A model generated the notes under the pieces. The model saw only the letters and a list, made by a program, of their open reading frames with translations, did not search any database and was not told the DNA's origin. From NCBI RefSeq assembly GCF_900177675.1, contig NZ_FXWM01000001.1, positions 5,031,001 through 5,095,000 on the forward strand: 64,000 nucleotides of DNA. Direction: 5' to 3'. The stretch is from Bacillus sp. OV166. Lineage in GTDB: Bacteria; Bacillota; Bacilli; Bacillales; Cytobacillaceae. The position numbers and the translations under genes were made by a program. Positions 17,879-26,538 of the stretch are shown here, piece after piece. The stretch's first letter is position 1, and the number at the start of each line of letters is the position of its first letter.

Positions 17879-20206
17879 CTATGGTAAATAGGGAGAAATG
17901 GTTCCTTTTCCTTGATAAAATTTATAGGTTATTGCTCCTTGCTGATCTGTTCGAAAAATAACTGTATTTGTTTTTCTTAACCGGTTAAGCACCTCTGAAT
18001 GTGGGTGACCAAAACGATTTTTTTCACCGACCGAAATTAATGCTATTCTTGGGCTAATTTGATTAATAAAAGATTCTGCACTTGATGTTTTACTCCCATG
18101 ATGACCAGCTTTTAAAACATCAACCTTTAAATTAGGATATTTTTTTATGATTTTCTCTTCCCCTTCTTGATCAAGATCTCCACCAAAAAACCAATTAACT
18201 CCCCCTAATTGAGCAATAAAGGCAATGGAGCCGCTGTTTCTTTCACCAGCAAAATTCTTTTTAGGTGAAAGGATATCAAATTCATTTTCCCCGCTAATCC
18301 ACTTGTCTCCTTCTGACACTTTTATGACAGTAATGTTTTTCTTTTTCGCCTCCTCCAAAATGGCAAGTTCAGTAATTGATGGCTCCACTACAGAAGGCAT
18401 TAGGATTTGTTTTACTTCAAGCTCTTTTATAATCGAGAATGCCCCCCCAATATGGTCCATATCCCCATGAGTTAAGATTAGTTTGTCAATCTTGGTAATA
18501 CCTTGTCCTTTTAAAAAGGGAACAACTACATCCCTTCCTACCTCAAAGGCTCTGGCTCGTTCCCTCCACTTTTCTTCTGTGTAATTCATTGTCCCGCCTG
18601 TATCAATGAGATAGGTTCCTTTATCATGTGCAAGGTGAATCAAAATACTATCCCCTTGGCCAACATCAATCATGGTCACTTCACCATATGGATTTAACCA
18701 GTTCCAGCCTTGTTGAAAAATAATCAGCACAACAATCAATAAGAATAGATGGACCGTCCTTTTCAGATACGCTTTAGTTTCCCAAATAAAAAAAATCAAA
18801 AGCAGGATAAAAATATACACAATGAGTAAAAACCAATTTGGTCTTCCAGGGATAAAGCGGAAGAAGGTAAAATCAGCAAGATATTCTATAAGATAATTGG
18901 AGAGGCTAATGATTGTTCTGAAAATGCTAATAAGTATAAGCGGAGTTTTTCCGAACATAAACTGGATGATAAACAATAGGTACAATCCTGGGAGGTATAC
19001 AAATGAAAAAAGCGGAATATAGACCATATTGGCGATGATACCTATCATTGAAACCTCAAAGTAATGATACAGTAAGAACGGGAGTGCAGCTAATTGAGCA
19101 ACTAACGAAGTCACAAGCATACGCGTTATCGTCTTTTCATAGCCTTGCAGAATATATGGAGCAGACAAAATGATCACCAGACTCACTGAGAATGAGAGTT
19201 GAAAGCCAGCATCAAAAATCACCATTGGGTAAAAAAATAAATAGGAAATAAATGCCAAGCTAATAGCATCCAGGGGAAAAAGCCTTAAGCGAGCTTTTAA
19301 CTTTACAGTAAGTAACACGAGGAAAATCATCATCGCTGAGCGAATAACAGATGGTGAACCGCCTGTCAGAATGACATAAATCGGCAGGATGATGAGAAGA
19401 AAATTGATCATAAACTGTCTCGTTAGTCCGAATCGAATGCCGATATAAAAAACCATCGCAATTAATAACGAAACATGGAGTCCAGAAATGGCGAGCAAAT
19501 GAACAATACCGGTTTTTTGGTACGCAGTTAAAACTTCCGGGTCAAACAAATTTCTGTCACCAAATAGTAAGGCGGCGGAAAGTGAAGCGATTTCTATCGG
19601 AAAATGTGACTCAAGATAATTAATACCAGAATATCGTAGTTGTTTTATCAATTCCACTGGAGAAGGATTTATCGGAGAGCAAGTTTGCAATGGGTTTTCT
19701 TGGATCTCGATAATCCAATAAATGTTCTTCCTAGATAAATACTTGCGGTAATTAAAAGCATTAGGGTTTTTGGCAATCGCCGGTTTTTCCAGAGTGCCTG
19801 ACACCCTGCATAAACAATGATAAAAGGTTTTCGTCTTTAATAGATATTTTTCTTGTTCTGATTGGATTTTGTAGCGGATGAGGAGTTTTTCCTTGTACCG
19901 TGCATCAGCAGCCTGCACTTGTAATAAGTCACCATCAATTTTTGGGTCTTCGGTATATTGAAGATAAAAGGTAGTAGTGGATGAGGGGATCACTGTTTTA
20001 TTGGTTGAGACTGCGTGTTGACCGATAAAACAGAAGGTCAAAAAACACACAGCTACAAGCCCAAGTTGAAATTTCATAAATCGTTTGTATTTATATAGAT
20101 GATAAAGATACAGGGTTTGAAATAAGAAAAAGGGAAGAAATATTAATTGAACACATAACACACCTAATAAAGCTGCAATTGCAAAATAAATATATTTTCC
20201 ATTCAT
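17879..20206 (-). CDS. comEC: DNA uptake channel protein ComEC
   Basis: Polytopic membrane protein that carries transforming single-stranded DNA across the cytoplasmic membrane. An N-terminal pair of hydrophobic segments is followed by a soluble region, the central competence domain (ALLFGDRNLFDPEVLTAYQK and a block of membrane helices) and a C-terminal metallo-beta-lactamase-like domain with MIDVGQGDSILI, LTHGDMDHIGG and KAGHHGSKTS. ATG 20206 is used because GGAG lies 7 bases upstream; the earlier ATG 20233 lacks a site. 775 residues, normal. Downstream of comEB. Confidence 0.96.
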   Translation of the reverse strand: MNGKYIYFAIAALLGVLCVQLIFLPFFLFQTLYLYHLYKYKRFMKFQLGLVAVCFLTFCFIGQHAVSTNKTVIPSSTTTFYLQYTEDPKIDGDLLQVQAADARYKEKLLIRYKIQSEQEKYLLKTKTFYHCLCRVSGTLEKPAIAKNPNAFNYRKYLSRKNIYWIIEIQENPLQTCSPINPSPVELIKQLRYSGINYLESHFPIEIASLSAALLFGDRNLFDPEVLTAYQKTGIVHLLAISGLHVSLLIAMVFYIGIRFGLTRQFMINFLLIILPIYVILTGGSPSVIRSAMMIFLVLLTVKLKARLRLFPLDAISLAFISYLFFYPMVIFDAGFQLSFSVSLVIILSAPYILQGYEKTITRMLVTSLVAQLAALPFLLYHYFEVSMIGIIANMVYIPLFSFVYLPGLYLLFIIQFMFGKTPLILISIFRTIISLSNYLIEYLADFTFFRFIPGRPNWFLLIVYIFILLLIFFIWETKAYLKRTVHLFLLIVVLIIFQQGWNWLNPYGEVTMIDVGQGDSILIHLAHDKGTYLIDTGGTMNYTEEKWRERARAFEVGRDVVVPFLKGQGITKIDKLILTHGDMDHIGGAFSIIKELEVKQILMPSVVEPSITELAILEEAKKKNITVIKVSEGDKWISGENEFDILSPKKNFAGERNSGSIAFIAQLGGVNWFFGGDLDQEGEEKIIKKYPNLKVDVLKAGHHGSKTSSAESFINQISPRIALISVGEKNRFGHPHSEVLNRLRKTNTVIFRTDQQGAITYKFYQGKGTISPYLP

Positions 20207-20279
20207 TTGACTTCTCCATTTAGGTATTTTCATTACAAAATACGGAAGAGCCGGAAATAACCGGCATCAATCCGTAGAA

Positions 20280-20741
20280 TTATTGACTAACCTTCCGTAA
20301 ATCAATCACTGACTCATGCAGCTCTACCTTCTCAATGGTAACATTTGCCTGCTGAAAAAGTTCAATTGCATACGGGTGATTTTTATAATCCTCCGCGTAA
20401 TAAACGGTTTTAATACCCGCTTGGATAATTGCTTTACAGCATTGTAAGCAGGGGAAATGGGTGACATAAATTTCAGCTTCTGCAGTCGGAACACCAAATT
20501 TCGCACATTGAAGCAGCGCATTCATTTCAGCGTGTATGGTTCTTACACAGTGATTGTCAATCACGAAGCAACCTTCATCAATACAATGGTCTCCACCAGC
20601 TATTGAACCATTATAGCCACCAGCAATAATTCGTTTATCCCTTACAATTGTAGCTCCCACTGTCAGCCTAGTACATGTGCTTCTTAGTGCGAGCAAATGG
20701 CTTTGTGCCATAAAATATTGATCCCATGAGATTCGTTCCAC
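20280..20741 (-). CDS. comEB: ComE operon protein 2, dCMP deaminase-like
   Basis: Zinc-dependent cytidine/deoxycytidylate deaminase family member. The catalytic HAE is seen in RTIHAEMNAL and the zinc-binding PCxxC in FPCLQC. The N-terminus VERISWDQYFMAQSHLLALR follows a GTG start 8 bases after GGGAG. 153 residues. It is encoded within the comE cluster, though work in B. subtilis found it dispensable for DNA uptake; dCMP deaminase activity is inferred from family membership. Confidence 0.95.
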   Translation of the reverse strand: MERISWDQYFMAQSHLLALRSTCTRLTVGATIVRDKRIIAGGYNGSIAGGDHCIDEGCFVIDNHCVRTIHAEMNALLQCAKFGVPTAEAEIYVTHFPCLQCCKAIIQAGIKTVYYAEDYKNHPYAIELFQQANVTIEKVELHESVIDLRKVSQ

Positions 20742-20814
20742 TTCTCCCACTCCCTTTTATGTTCATTCACTTAAGTTTAATAGTGATTGTCCCTATAGGT
20801 CAATTAGAGATTTA

Positions 20815-21453
20815 CTATATAGCAAGTAAATCTTTAAATTTTTCGAATGTTTTGTCCCCGATACCGCTTATATTTTTCAAGTCTTCAATAGCTTTGAAAG
20901 GGCCGTTTGTATTCCTATATTCAATAATGGCAGCCGCTTTGGCAGGACCGATGCCAGGGAGATTTTGCAATTCAGTTTCATCCGCCTTATTTATATTAAT
21001 TTTTGATTCCTTTTGATTGCCGCCTGAAGAAATTTGGCTGCCTCCCAAGGGTGCAGAAGAAAGTCCTGCCTCACCCTTTGCTGGGATGTAAATGATCATT
21101 TCATCTTGGACATGTTCGGCAAAATTCACCTGACCTTGGTCTGCCTTGTCCGTTAAACCACCCGCTCGACTGATAACATCAATTACTCTCTCACTTGTAT
21201 TTGCTTGGTATACTCCTGGAAGTTTGATTTGGCCCTTGACATCTACCATTATTTTCTCTGGTAATTCTGGGAGATTTGCGGGTTTCGTCTTTTCTGTTTC
21301 CTTCTCTTCCCCTTGAAATTTCTCTTCGATACTTTGGGAATTAGTGGGGATAGGCTCAGGGGCATCATTGACATAAAAAAAATAAAATCCACCGAGTGCA
21401 ATAATCGCAACAACTACAACAATGATCTTGTGTTCAATCAACCAGTCTTTCAC
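20815..21453 (-). CDS. comEA: Competence DNA receptor ComEA
   Basis: Membrane-anchored double-stranded DNA receptor for transformation. One N-terminal membrane helix (IIVVVVAIIALGGFYFFYV) is followed by a flexible linker, an SLBB-like domain (MVDVKGQIKLPGVYQ) and a C-terminal helix-hairpin-helix DNA-binding pair (LQNLPGIGPAKAAAIIEYR, LKNISGIGDKTFEKFKDL). GTG start with GGAAGG 7 bases upstream; 212 residues. No clear ComK box (paired AAAAN5TTTT) could be made out in the short upstream region. Confidence 0.96.
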   Translation of the reverse strand: MKDWLIEHKIIVVVVAIIALGGFYFFYVNDAPEPIPTNSQSIEEKFQGEEKETEKTKPANLPELPEKIMVDVKGQIKLPGVYQANTSERVIDVISRAGGLTDKADQGQVNFAEHVQDEMIIYIPAKGEAGLSSAPLGGSQISSGGNQKESKININKADETELQNLPGIGPAKAAAIIEYRNTNGPFKAIEDLKNISGIGDKTFEKFKDLLAI

Positions 21454-21540
21454 TTGAATCCTTCCTTTCTAAAGGTATATTTCACTTACAGATTTCATAT
21501 GGTTATAAAAGAAACTTGCATGCGAAGGAGGGTCGGAACA

Positions 21541-22365
21541 ATGAAAATAGGCATTATCGGTACCGGTAATATGGGGAGAATATTGGTGGAGGCCTTGATT
21601 GACGGAAAAGCCATTTCCCCTTCCTCTATCATGATTACAAACAGGACAAAATCAAAAGCTATGGTGCTTAAAGATAAATATAGGGAACTAAGGGTTGGAG
21701 CGAATCCAAGAGAAGTTGCCGCGGAGTCCGACTTGGTATTTATTTGTGTAAAACCATTAGATGTATTTCAAGTTCTAGATGAAATTAAACCACATTTAAG
21801 CCCAGAAAAATGTCTCATTTCTATAACGAGCCCTATCAGTACAAGCCAAATTGAAAAGAAGGTTTCCTGTTCAGCCGTTAGAGTAATCCCAAGTATTACG
21901 AATCGCGCATTATCTGGGGTGTCATTGATTACCTATGGGGAAAATTGCAGTGACCGTTGGAAAACGAAAGTGGAGAAATTAATTACGAAGATTGGGGTGC
22001 CGTTTCATATTGATGAAAAAATAACGAGGCCTGCCTCTGATATCGTTAGCTGCGGGCCAGCTTTCTTCAGCTATCTTCTCCAAAGTTTCATCCAAGCGGC
22101 AGTAAAAGAGACAGAAATTGACGAAGATGCCGCAACAATTATGGCAAGTGAAATGATTGTGGGACTGGGTGAATTATTAAAGCAAGGGCATTATACGCTT
22201 TCATCACTGCAGGAAAAGGTATGTGTAAAGGGCGGGATAACCGGTGAAGGTATAAAAGTACTGGATAACGAGCTCGGAGACGTATTTGAGCACCTATTTC
22301 AGGCTACGCAGGCAAAATTTAAAGAGGATCTAGATAAAGTAGAGGTGCAATTCTCTAACTATTAA
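21541..22365 (+). CDS. comER: ComER, pyrroline-5-carboxylate reductase-like protein
   Basis: Late-competence locus protein related to ProC. The N-terminal Rossmann motif KIGIIGTGNMGRIL and the C-terminal P5C reductase dimerisation region (SCGPAFFSYLLQSFIQAAVKE, VCVKGGITGEGIKVL) are present. 274 residues. The ATG is preceded by GGAGGG. It is read divergently from comEA, the same arrangement as in B. subtilis. Whether it reduces pyrroline-5-carboxylate is not shown by the sequence. Confidence 0.93.
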   Translation: MKIGIIGTGNMGRILVEALIDGKAISPSSIMITNRTKSKAMVLKDKYRELRVGANPREVAAESDLVFICVKPLDVFQVLDEIKPHLSPEKCLISITSPISTSQIEKKVSCSAVRVIPSITNRALSGVSLITYGENCSDRWKTKVEKLITKIGVPFHIDEKITRPASDIVSCGPAFFSYLLQSFIQAAVKETEIDEDAATIMASEMIVGLGELLKQGHYTLSSLQEKVCVKGGITGEGIKVLDNELGDVFEHLFQATQAKFKEDLDKVEVQFSNY

Positions 22366-22409
22366 TTTCGCCATTTACTGACAAATTCCTTCTTTTCTCA
22401 TAAAAAAAA

Positions 22410-22429
22410 GCCATCTTATTTTTTAGATG
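22410..22429 (+). repeat. 20-bp direct repeat, left copy
   Basis: GCCATCTTATTTTTTAGATG occurs here and identically at 23082-23101, bracketing the repeat island downstream of comER. The right copy includes the stop codon of yqeM. Confidence 0.9.
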
Positions 22430-22433
22430 ACTC

Positions 22434-22468
22434 AGGCTGTCGAAAAACTTTCGATAGCCTTTTATTTT
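22434..22468 (+). terminator. Terminator of comER
   Basis: AGGCTGTCGAAA / TTTCGATAGCCT, a 12-bp stem with one G-U pair and a 3-base loop, followed by TTTATTTT. Confidence 0.88.
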
Positions 22469-22540
22469 AACCACTTTCTTTAATAATACACCGCGTTAAT
22501 TTGCTATAATATTATTAATATATAGGATTTTCAACTTATC

Positions 22541-22670
22541 TGTTGATTTGCGCTCCAGGTGCTTCGCTTTCCGCGGGCGTGCCGGGGAGCCTCCTCGTCG
22601 CTTCGCTCCTGCGGGGTCTCCCCTGCCCCGTACTCCCGCAGGAGTCTTCGCGCCTTCCACTCCAATCAAC
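22541..22670 (-). repeat. 130-bp GC-rich dispersed repeat, copy 1
   Basis: GC-rich block bounded by TGTTGATT and AATCAAC. It is in reverse orientation to copies 2 and 3: its reverse complement matches them along the length, with shared blocks such as CTCCTGCGGGA, GGGGAGACCCCGCAGG and CGCGGAAAGCGA. The composition contrasts sharply with the AT-rich flanks. No protein is likely: open frames through it are composition artefacts. Confidence 0.92.
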
Positions 22671-22852
22671 GGTGTAGTATTCAATAAAGACCTTCAACTC
22701 ATATAAAAAATAATAAGAATAAGTGGTGAAATCAATGTTCTGGCAAGGAAAAGGTTAGGTTAAATCGCTTATCTAAATCGGGAAAAATGCTTTATAAATT
22801 TAGAAAGGAAAAAGAAAAGTATGTTGTAATGCTTTAGGTCGATTTGCCTCCC
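22671..22852. other. AT-rich spacer between repeat copies 1 and 2
   Basis: About 180 bp of AT-rich sequence between two oppositely oriented GC-rich repeats. No gene longer than a few codons with a ribosome-binding site is seen. Confidence 0.6.
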
Positions 22853-22983
22853 TGTTGATTGGAGCGGAGGGCACTCGACTCCTGCGGGATAGAGAGGTCA
22901 CTGGAGACCCCGCAGGCGCCAAAGCGCCGAGGAGGCTCCAGGACCTCCCCGCGGAAAGCGAGTGCCCGGAGCGGAAATCAACA
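22853..22983 (+). repeat. 130-bp GC-rich dispersed repeat, copy 2
   Basis: Starts TGTTGATTGGAGCGGA and ends GGAAATCAACA. Same orientation as copy 3 at 30389-30518, inverted relative to copy 1. The ends form a short terminal inverted repeat (TGTTGATT / AATCAACA). Confidence 0.92.
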
Positions 22984-23040
22984 GGCCTTTTATCAGAGAC
23001 AATAAATTAATAAAAAATAGGTATTTAGATTCAGACAAAA

Positions 23041-23072
23041 TAAAAAAATGCCGAGAAAAATACCCTTTCTCG
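23041..23072 (-). terminator. Terminator downstream of yqeM
   Basis: CGAGAAA-AATACCC-TTTCTCG stem; on the minus strand it is followed by GCATTTTTTTA. A second, AT-rich hairpin (AGCCATCT / AGATGGCT) lies at 23081-23104, overlapping the yqeM stop. Confidence 0.8.
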
Positions 23073-23081
23073 ACAATCTGA

Positions 23082-23101
23082 GCCATCTTATTTTTTAGAT
23101 G
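23082..23101 (+). repeat. 20-bp direct repeat, right copy
   Basis: Identical to 22410-22429. Here it overlaps the last codons and stop of yqeM. Confidence 0.9.
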
Positions 23102-23853
23102 GCTTTCTCTATTTTTTTTGCTACAAAAAAGATTCGCTCTGATTGTGTTGAGGGCTTAGCATCTTTAAAATCAGCACAAACCTCCAACAATTCAAAACCA
23201 GTCTCGACTAACCAGTCTGAATATTGCTGGACTGGATATGTTCGTTGAAAATGAATCTCATCAAATCGGTCATACTTTCCTGTCCGTTCATCCAAAACAA
23301 AAAAGCTTAACTCATGTTCCACACTATTCGAACTTTCTCCAGGGAAGCTATTCCAGATAAATGAGACATGATCCTCACTGGAAGCAAAGGTTTGATTAAT
23401 GAATAAATGAGAAATTTTATAAATCGAATGAACATCAAAAACGAATATGCCTTCATCGCTCAAATGCTGGAAGGCGTTTGAAAAAGTATCCATTACCTCT
23501 TGCTCGCACTGAAGATAATTTAACGAATCACAAAAAATACCGATGACATCAAATTCCCCCTGGCCCTCCAAGTCAGCCATATTCTGCTGAAAAAACGGAA
23601 TTCTAACCCCTTCATCCTCGGCCTTCGCCTGTGCCACAGCTAGCATATCCTCAGATAAATCGACTCCCGTTACTTGAAATCCGTCTTGAGCTAATCGGAC
23701 GGAGAGTTCACCTGTCCCACATGCTAGGTCAAGCAAGCGAGTGCCAGTAACGTTATAGTTCACGCATTTATCTTTGACAAACTGGACCCACTCATCATAT
23801 GGTGCGTCCTTCATCAGTTCATCATAGAGATAGGCAAATTGCTGATAGCTCAT
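23095..23853 (-). CDS. yqeM: Class I SAM-dependent methyltransferase YqeM
   Basis: Putative methyltransferase of 252 residues. The SAM-binding motif I is LLDLACGTGELSVRLA, with motif II acidic residue in VTGVDLSEDML. The substrate is unknown. The ATG overlaps the rsfS stop in an ATGA arrangement and has no ribosome-binding site of its own within 10 bases, so translation is probably coupled to rsfS. Conserved cluster member beside rsfS, yqeK and nadD. Confidence 0.9.
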   Translation of the reverse strand: MSYQQFAYLYDELMKDAPYDEWVQFVKDKCVNYNVTGTRLLDLACGTGELSVRLAQDGFQVTGVDLSEDMLAVAQAKAEDEGVRIPFFQQNMADLEGQGEFDVIGIFCDSLNYLQCEQEVMDTFSNAFQHLSDEGIFVFDVHSIYKISHLFINQTFASSEDHVSFIWNSFPGESSNSVEHELSFFVLDERTGKYDRFDEIHFQRTYPVQQYSDWLVETGFELLEVCADFKDAKPSTQSERIFFVAKKIEKAI

Positions 23854-24206
23854 AAATTTAGCGCACTGTGGATGTCTTCCAACGGCGCATCGCCCCATAG
23901 ACGTTCCAATTTGTAATAGCTTCTTTCGTCACGATGGAATACGTGGGCAACAACATCGCCAAGATCAATCAACACCCATCTTGCTTCATCATAACCCTCA
24001 ATTCTTTTTACGTCATATCCATGTTCTTGGGCTTTTTCTTTCATTTCCTTTGCAATCGCCTGTACTTGTTTGTCTGAGTTTCCGTGACAAATGATAAAGT
24101 AATCAGCAATTAAAGAAATCCCCTTCATATTTAGGGCTAAAATGTCTTCAGCACGTTTGTCATCCGCTGCTTTAACAGCAATTTTTAGTAGTTCTTGATT
24201 ATCCAT
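23850..24206 (-). CDS. rsfS: Ribosomal silencing factor RsfS
   Basis: RsfS (Iojap/YbeB family) binds ribosomal protein L14 and blocks subunit joining in starvation. 118 residues with family segments ALNMKGISLIADYFIICHGNSDKQVQAIA and YDEARWVLIDLGDVVAHVFHRDERSYYKLERLW. The start has GGAGG 8 bases upstream, inside the yqeK stop region. B. subtilis yqeL. Confidence 0.96.
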   Translation of the reverse strand: MDNQELLKIAVKAADDKRAEDILALNMKGISLIADYFIICHGNSDKQVQAIAKEMKEKAQEHGYDVKRIEGYDEARWVLIDLGDVVAHVFHRDERSYYKLERLWGDAPLEDIHSALNL

Positions 24207-24209
24207 TAA

Positions 24210-24776
24210 TCAATCCTCCAGTTTTTTGATTAGATCATTGTACGTATAGAATGTATCAGGGTATATTGTTTGATTCTTTTTTAATAAAAACATGATCGTA
24301 TTTTGAATGGCCTTAATTAGTGCTTTATCTAAATTTTCTTTAGCCATATCTCGTACCTCTTCCACGCCTGGAAAATGACGGCCTGGTTCAATGTAATCGG
24401 CTAAATAAATAATTTTATCCAGTAAAGTCATTCCTGGTCTTCCCGATGTATGATAACGGATTGCTTCCAATACTTCACGGTCGCTGATGCCCGCTTCTTT
24501 TTCCACCAAGTAGGCCCCTGCAGGTGCATGCCACAATTCCGAATTAAATTCGAGCAAATCCTGTGGAAATCCTTGACCAGTAATGATTTCCTTCATTTCA
24601 TCTTTTGGACGAAATTTTGCATAATCATGAAAAATCGCAGCTAATTCGGCTTTTTGTTCATTGCCTCCATATCGCTTTGCAAGTGCTATCGCTGTCTCCA
24701 TTACTCCCAAAGTATGCTGATAGCGATGATCGGTTAATTGTTCCTTTACAAGCTTTAACGCCTCTTCACGTTCCAT
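24210..24776 (-). CDS. yqeK: HD-domain Ap4A hydrolase YqeK
   Basis: HD-superfamily phosphohydrolase. Members of this family are symmetrical bis(5'-nucleosyl)-tetraphosphatases that split Ap4A to two ADP. The metal-binding histidines and HD pair are in HRYQHTLGVMETA and LAAIFHDYAKF, with later HAPAGAYL and RYHTSGRPGM. 188 residues. It overlaps the 3' end of nadD by 11 bp and precedes rsfS by 3 bp, so coupled expression with both is likely. Confidence 0.93.
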   Translation of the reverse strand: MEREEALKLVKEQLTDHRYQHTLGVMETAIALAKRYGGNEQKAELAAIFHDYAKFRPKDEMKEIITGQGFPQDLLEFNSELWHAPAGAYLVEKEAGISDREVLEAIRYHTSGRPGMTLLDKIIYLADYIEPGRHFPGVEEVRDMAKENLDKALIKAIQNTIMFLLKKNQTIYPDTFYTYNDLIKKLED

Positions 24777-25335
24777 ATAAATGCTTCTCCTCGATAAATT
24801 GAACGACCGGATCAGGCAGTAGATAACGAACTGTCTTTCCGTTCTTCACCCTATCCCTAATCATACTAGATGACACATCCAGTGCAGGAACATCTACATA
24901 AAGGACAGGGTATTCTGTTTGACTGCTATATGCCGGTCTTTCAACTCCAACAAATTGGACAAGTTTAATAAGTTCGTCTATTTTATGCCATTTCGGCAGG
25001 TATTCAATCATATCCGCCCCAATAATAAAGAAAAACTGATGGTCAGGGTACTGGTCATTAATCATCTTCATGGTATCGACCGTATAAGAAGGACCTTGCC
25101 TATGAAGTTCAATCGTTTCCACTCGAAAAGCAGCATTTCCACCGATTGCTAATTCCAGCATTTGCAGGCGATCTTCATTTTTAATCGATTCTGATTTTCT
25201 CTTATGGGGAGGCTCTTGGTTTGGCATAAACCAAATTTCATCAAGCTGAAGAGTGGAAAGAACCTCATTTGCAATTAAAAGATGTCCATAATGCGGAGGA
25301 TCAAAGGTTCCTCCCAATATTCCCACCTTCAACAT
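24766..25335 (-). CDS. nadD: Nicotinate-nucleotide adenylyltransferase
   Basis: Adds AMP to nicotinate mononucleotide in NAD synthesis. The nucleotidyltransferase motif is GGTFDPPHYGHLL (HxGH as HYGH) and the second motif is VSSSMIRDRVKNGK. 189 residues. ATG preceded by AAGGAG at 8 bases. Member of the aroE-yhbY-nadD-yqeK-rsfS-yqeM run. Confidence 0.97.
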   Translation of the reverse strand: MLKVGILGGTFDPPHYGHLLIANEVLSTLQLDEIWFMPNQEPPHKRKSESIKNEDRLQMLELAIGGNAAFRVETIELHRQGPSYTVDTMKMINDQYPDHQFFFIIGADMIEYLPKWHKIDELIKLVQFVGVERPAYSSQTEYPVLYVDVPALDVSSSMIRDRVKNGKTVRYLLPDPVVQFIEEKHLYGT

Positions 25336-25359
25336 GCGATCGTCTCCTTATACATTCAA

Positions 25360-25650
25360 TTATGGAAGTTTAATTGTTTTCTTTTCCACAGACTCTTTAT
25401 AAAGGACAATGGTATTTCCGATAAGTTGAACAATTTCTGCACCCGTACCTTCAGCTAACTGCTCAGCAACGGCCGCTTTATCTTCTTCACAATTTTGCAA
25501 AATGCTTACTTTAAATAGCTCTCTTGCTTCAAGTGCATCTGCTACTTGTTTAATCATATTTTCGTTTACTCCACCTTTACCTACTTGAAATATCGGATCT
25601 AGGTGGTGCGCCTTTGAACGTAAAAAACTTTTTTGCTTTCCTGTTAACAT
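25360..25650 (-). CDS. yqeI: YhbY-type ribosome assembly RNA-binding protein
   Basis: CRM-domain protein, 96 residues: LTGKQKSFLRSKAHHLDPIFQVGKGG is the family signature, with the GxxG loop (VGKGG) that contacts RNA. Family members associate with pre-50S ribosomes. The start overlaps the end of aroE by 7 bp and uses a GGAGGAAG site inside aroE. Confidence 0.94.
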   Translation of the reverse strand: MLTGKQKSFLRSKAHHLDPIFQVGKGGVNENMIKQVADALEARELFKVSILQNCEEDKAAVAEQLAEGTGAEIVQLIGNTIVLYKESVEKKTIKLP

Positions 25651-26483
25651 GTTCTTCCTCCTAATTGTTTTAAAACATTATCTCTCATTCTTTCCACATC
25701 AGGGAAAATTCCCGTCCATTTTTCAAAAGCAAGTGCGCCCTGATATACAAACATATCTATCCCGTTTTGGATGCTTGCTCCATTAAGACGCGCTTCTTGT
25801 AAAAATTGCGTTTCAAGCGGATTGTATATGATATCACAAAAGACGGTTTGATTCCTTATTTTATTTAGTGGGAATGGCTGCTCATTAATTTTTGGGGACA
25901 TGCCAATCAGTGTCGTTTGAATAACTAAATCATATTCCCCTAATGATTCACTTGCCTCTTCAAACGAACAAGCACTAGAAAAAACTGAATAAGGACATTC
26001 TTTGATTAGTTCCCAGGCTTTCTCTATCGTGCGATTGGCAATGTTCAAGACGAGCGGGTTTTCCTTTGCCAAAGTTAAATAGATGGCTCTCGCAGCCCCG
26101 CCTGCTCCAATAATCAGAACCTTTTGGTCTGTTATTTTAGGCAGAAAAGCATTTAAGCCTTTTAGAAAACCAGGGCCATCTGTGTTATAGCCAATTAGTT
26201 GACCGTTTTCATTTACAACGGTATTCACAGCCCCGATGTTCGCGGCCAATTCATCTATGCCATCCAGAAAGGGAATGATTTTACTTTTATGCGGTACAGT
26301 TACATTAAATCCACTGACACCCAGCGCTTTTAATCCCTTGACAGCATCATGTAAATCCACTTCCTTAACTTGAAATGGAAGATAGGCTGCATCAATGTTA
26401 TAAAATGAAAATAAATCATTGATCATAACCGGAGACATACTATGTCCAATTGGATTCCCCAAAACAGCAAATAATTTCTTCAT
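25644..26483 (-). CDS. aroE: Shikimate dehydrogenase
   Basis: NADPH-dependent reduction of 3-dehydroshikimate in aromatic amino acid synthesis. Shikimate-binding NPIGHSMSP, the catalytic lysine in NVTVPHKSK, and the NADP-binding IIGAGGAARAI are present. ATG 26483 with GGGGG 7 bases upstream is preferred to an upstream in-frame start. 279 residues. Located between yqeH and yhbY. Confidence 0.97.
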   Translation of the reverse strand: MKKLFAVLGNPIGHSMSPVMINDLFSFYNIDAAYLPFQVKEVDLHDAVKGLKALGVSGFNVTVPHKSKIIPFLDGIDELAANIGAVNTVVNENGQLIGYNTDGPGFLKGLNAFLPKITDQKVLIIGAGGAARAIYLTLAKENPLVLNIANRTIEKAWELIKECPYSVFSSACSFEEASESLGEYDLVIQTTLIGMSPKINEQPFPLNKIRNQTVFCDIIYNPLETQFLQEARLNGASIQNGIDMFVYQGALAFEKWTGIFPDVERMRDNVLKQLGGRTC

Positions 26484-26538
26484 CTGAATTCCCCCCACCC
26501 ATGTCAGCACGTGAAAACCTGACCTTAAAAATATCTAT

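Noticed and set aside
20248..20265. GCCGG / CCGGC hairpin between comEB and comEC as a terminator
   Set aside because: Only a 5-bp stem and no T run on the minus strand, where both genes are read.
22496..23086. Open frames in the GC-rich repeats (also at 30271-30516)
   Set aside because: They arise from stop-poor GC-rich sequence in the repeats; the translations are low-complexity Arg/Gly/Pro with no ribosome-binding site.
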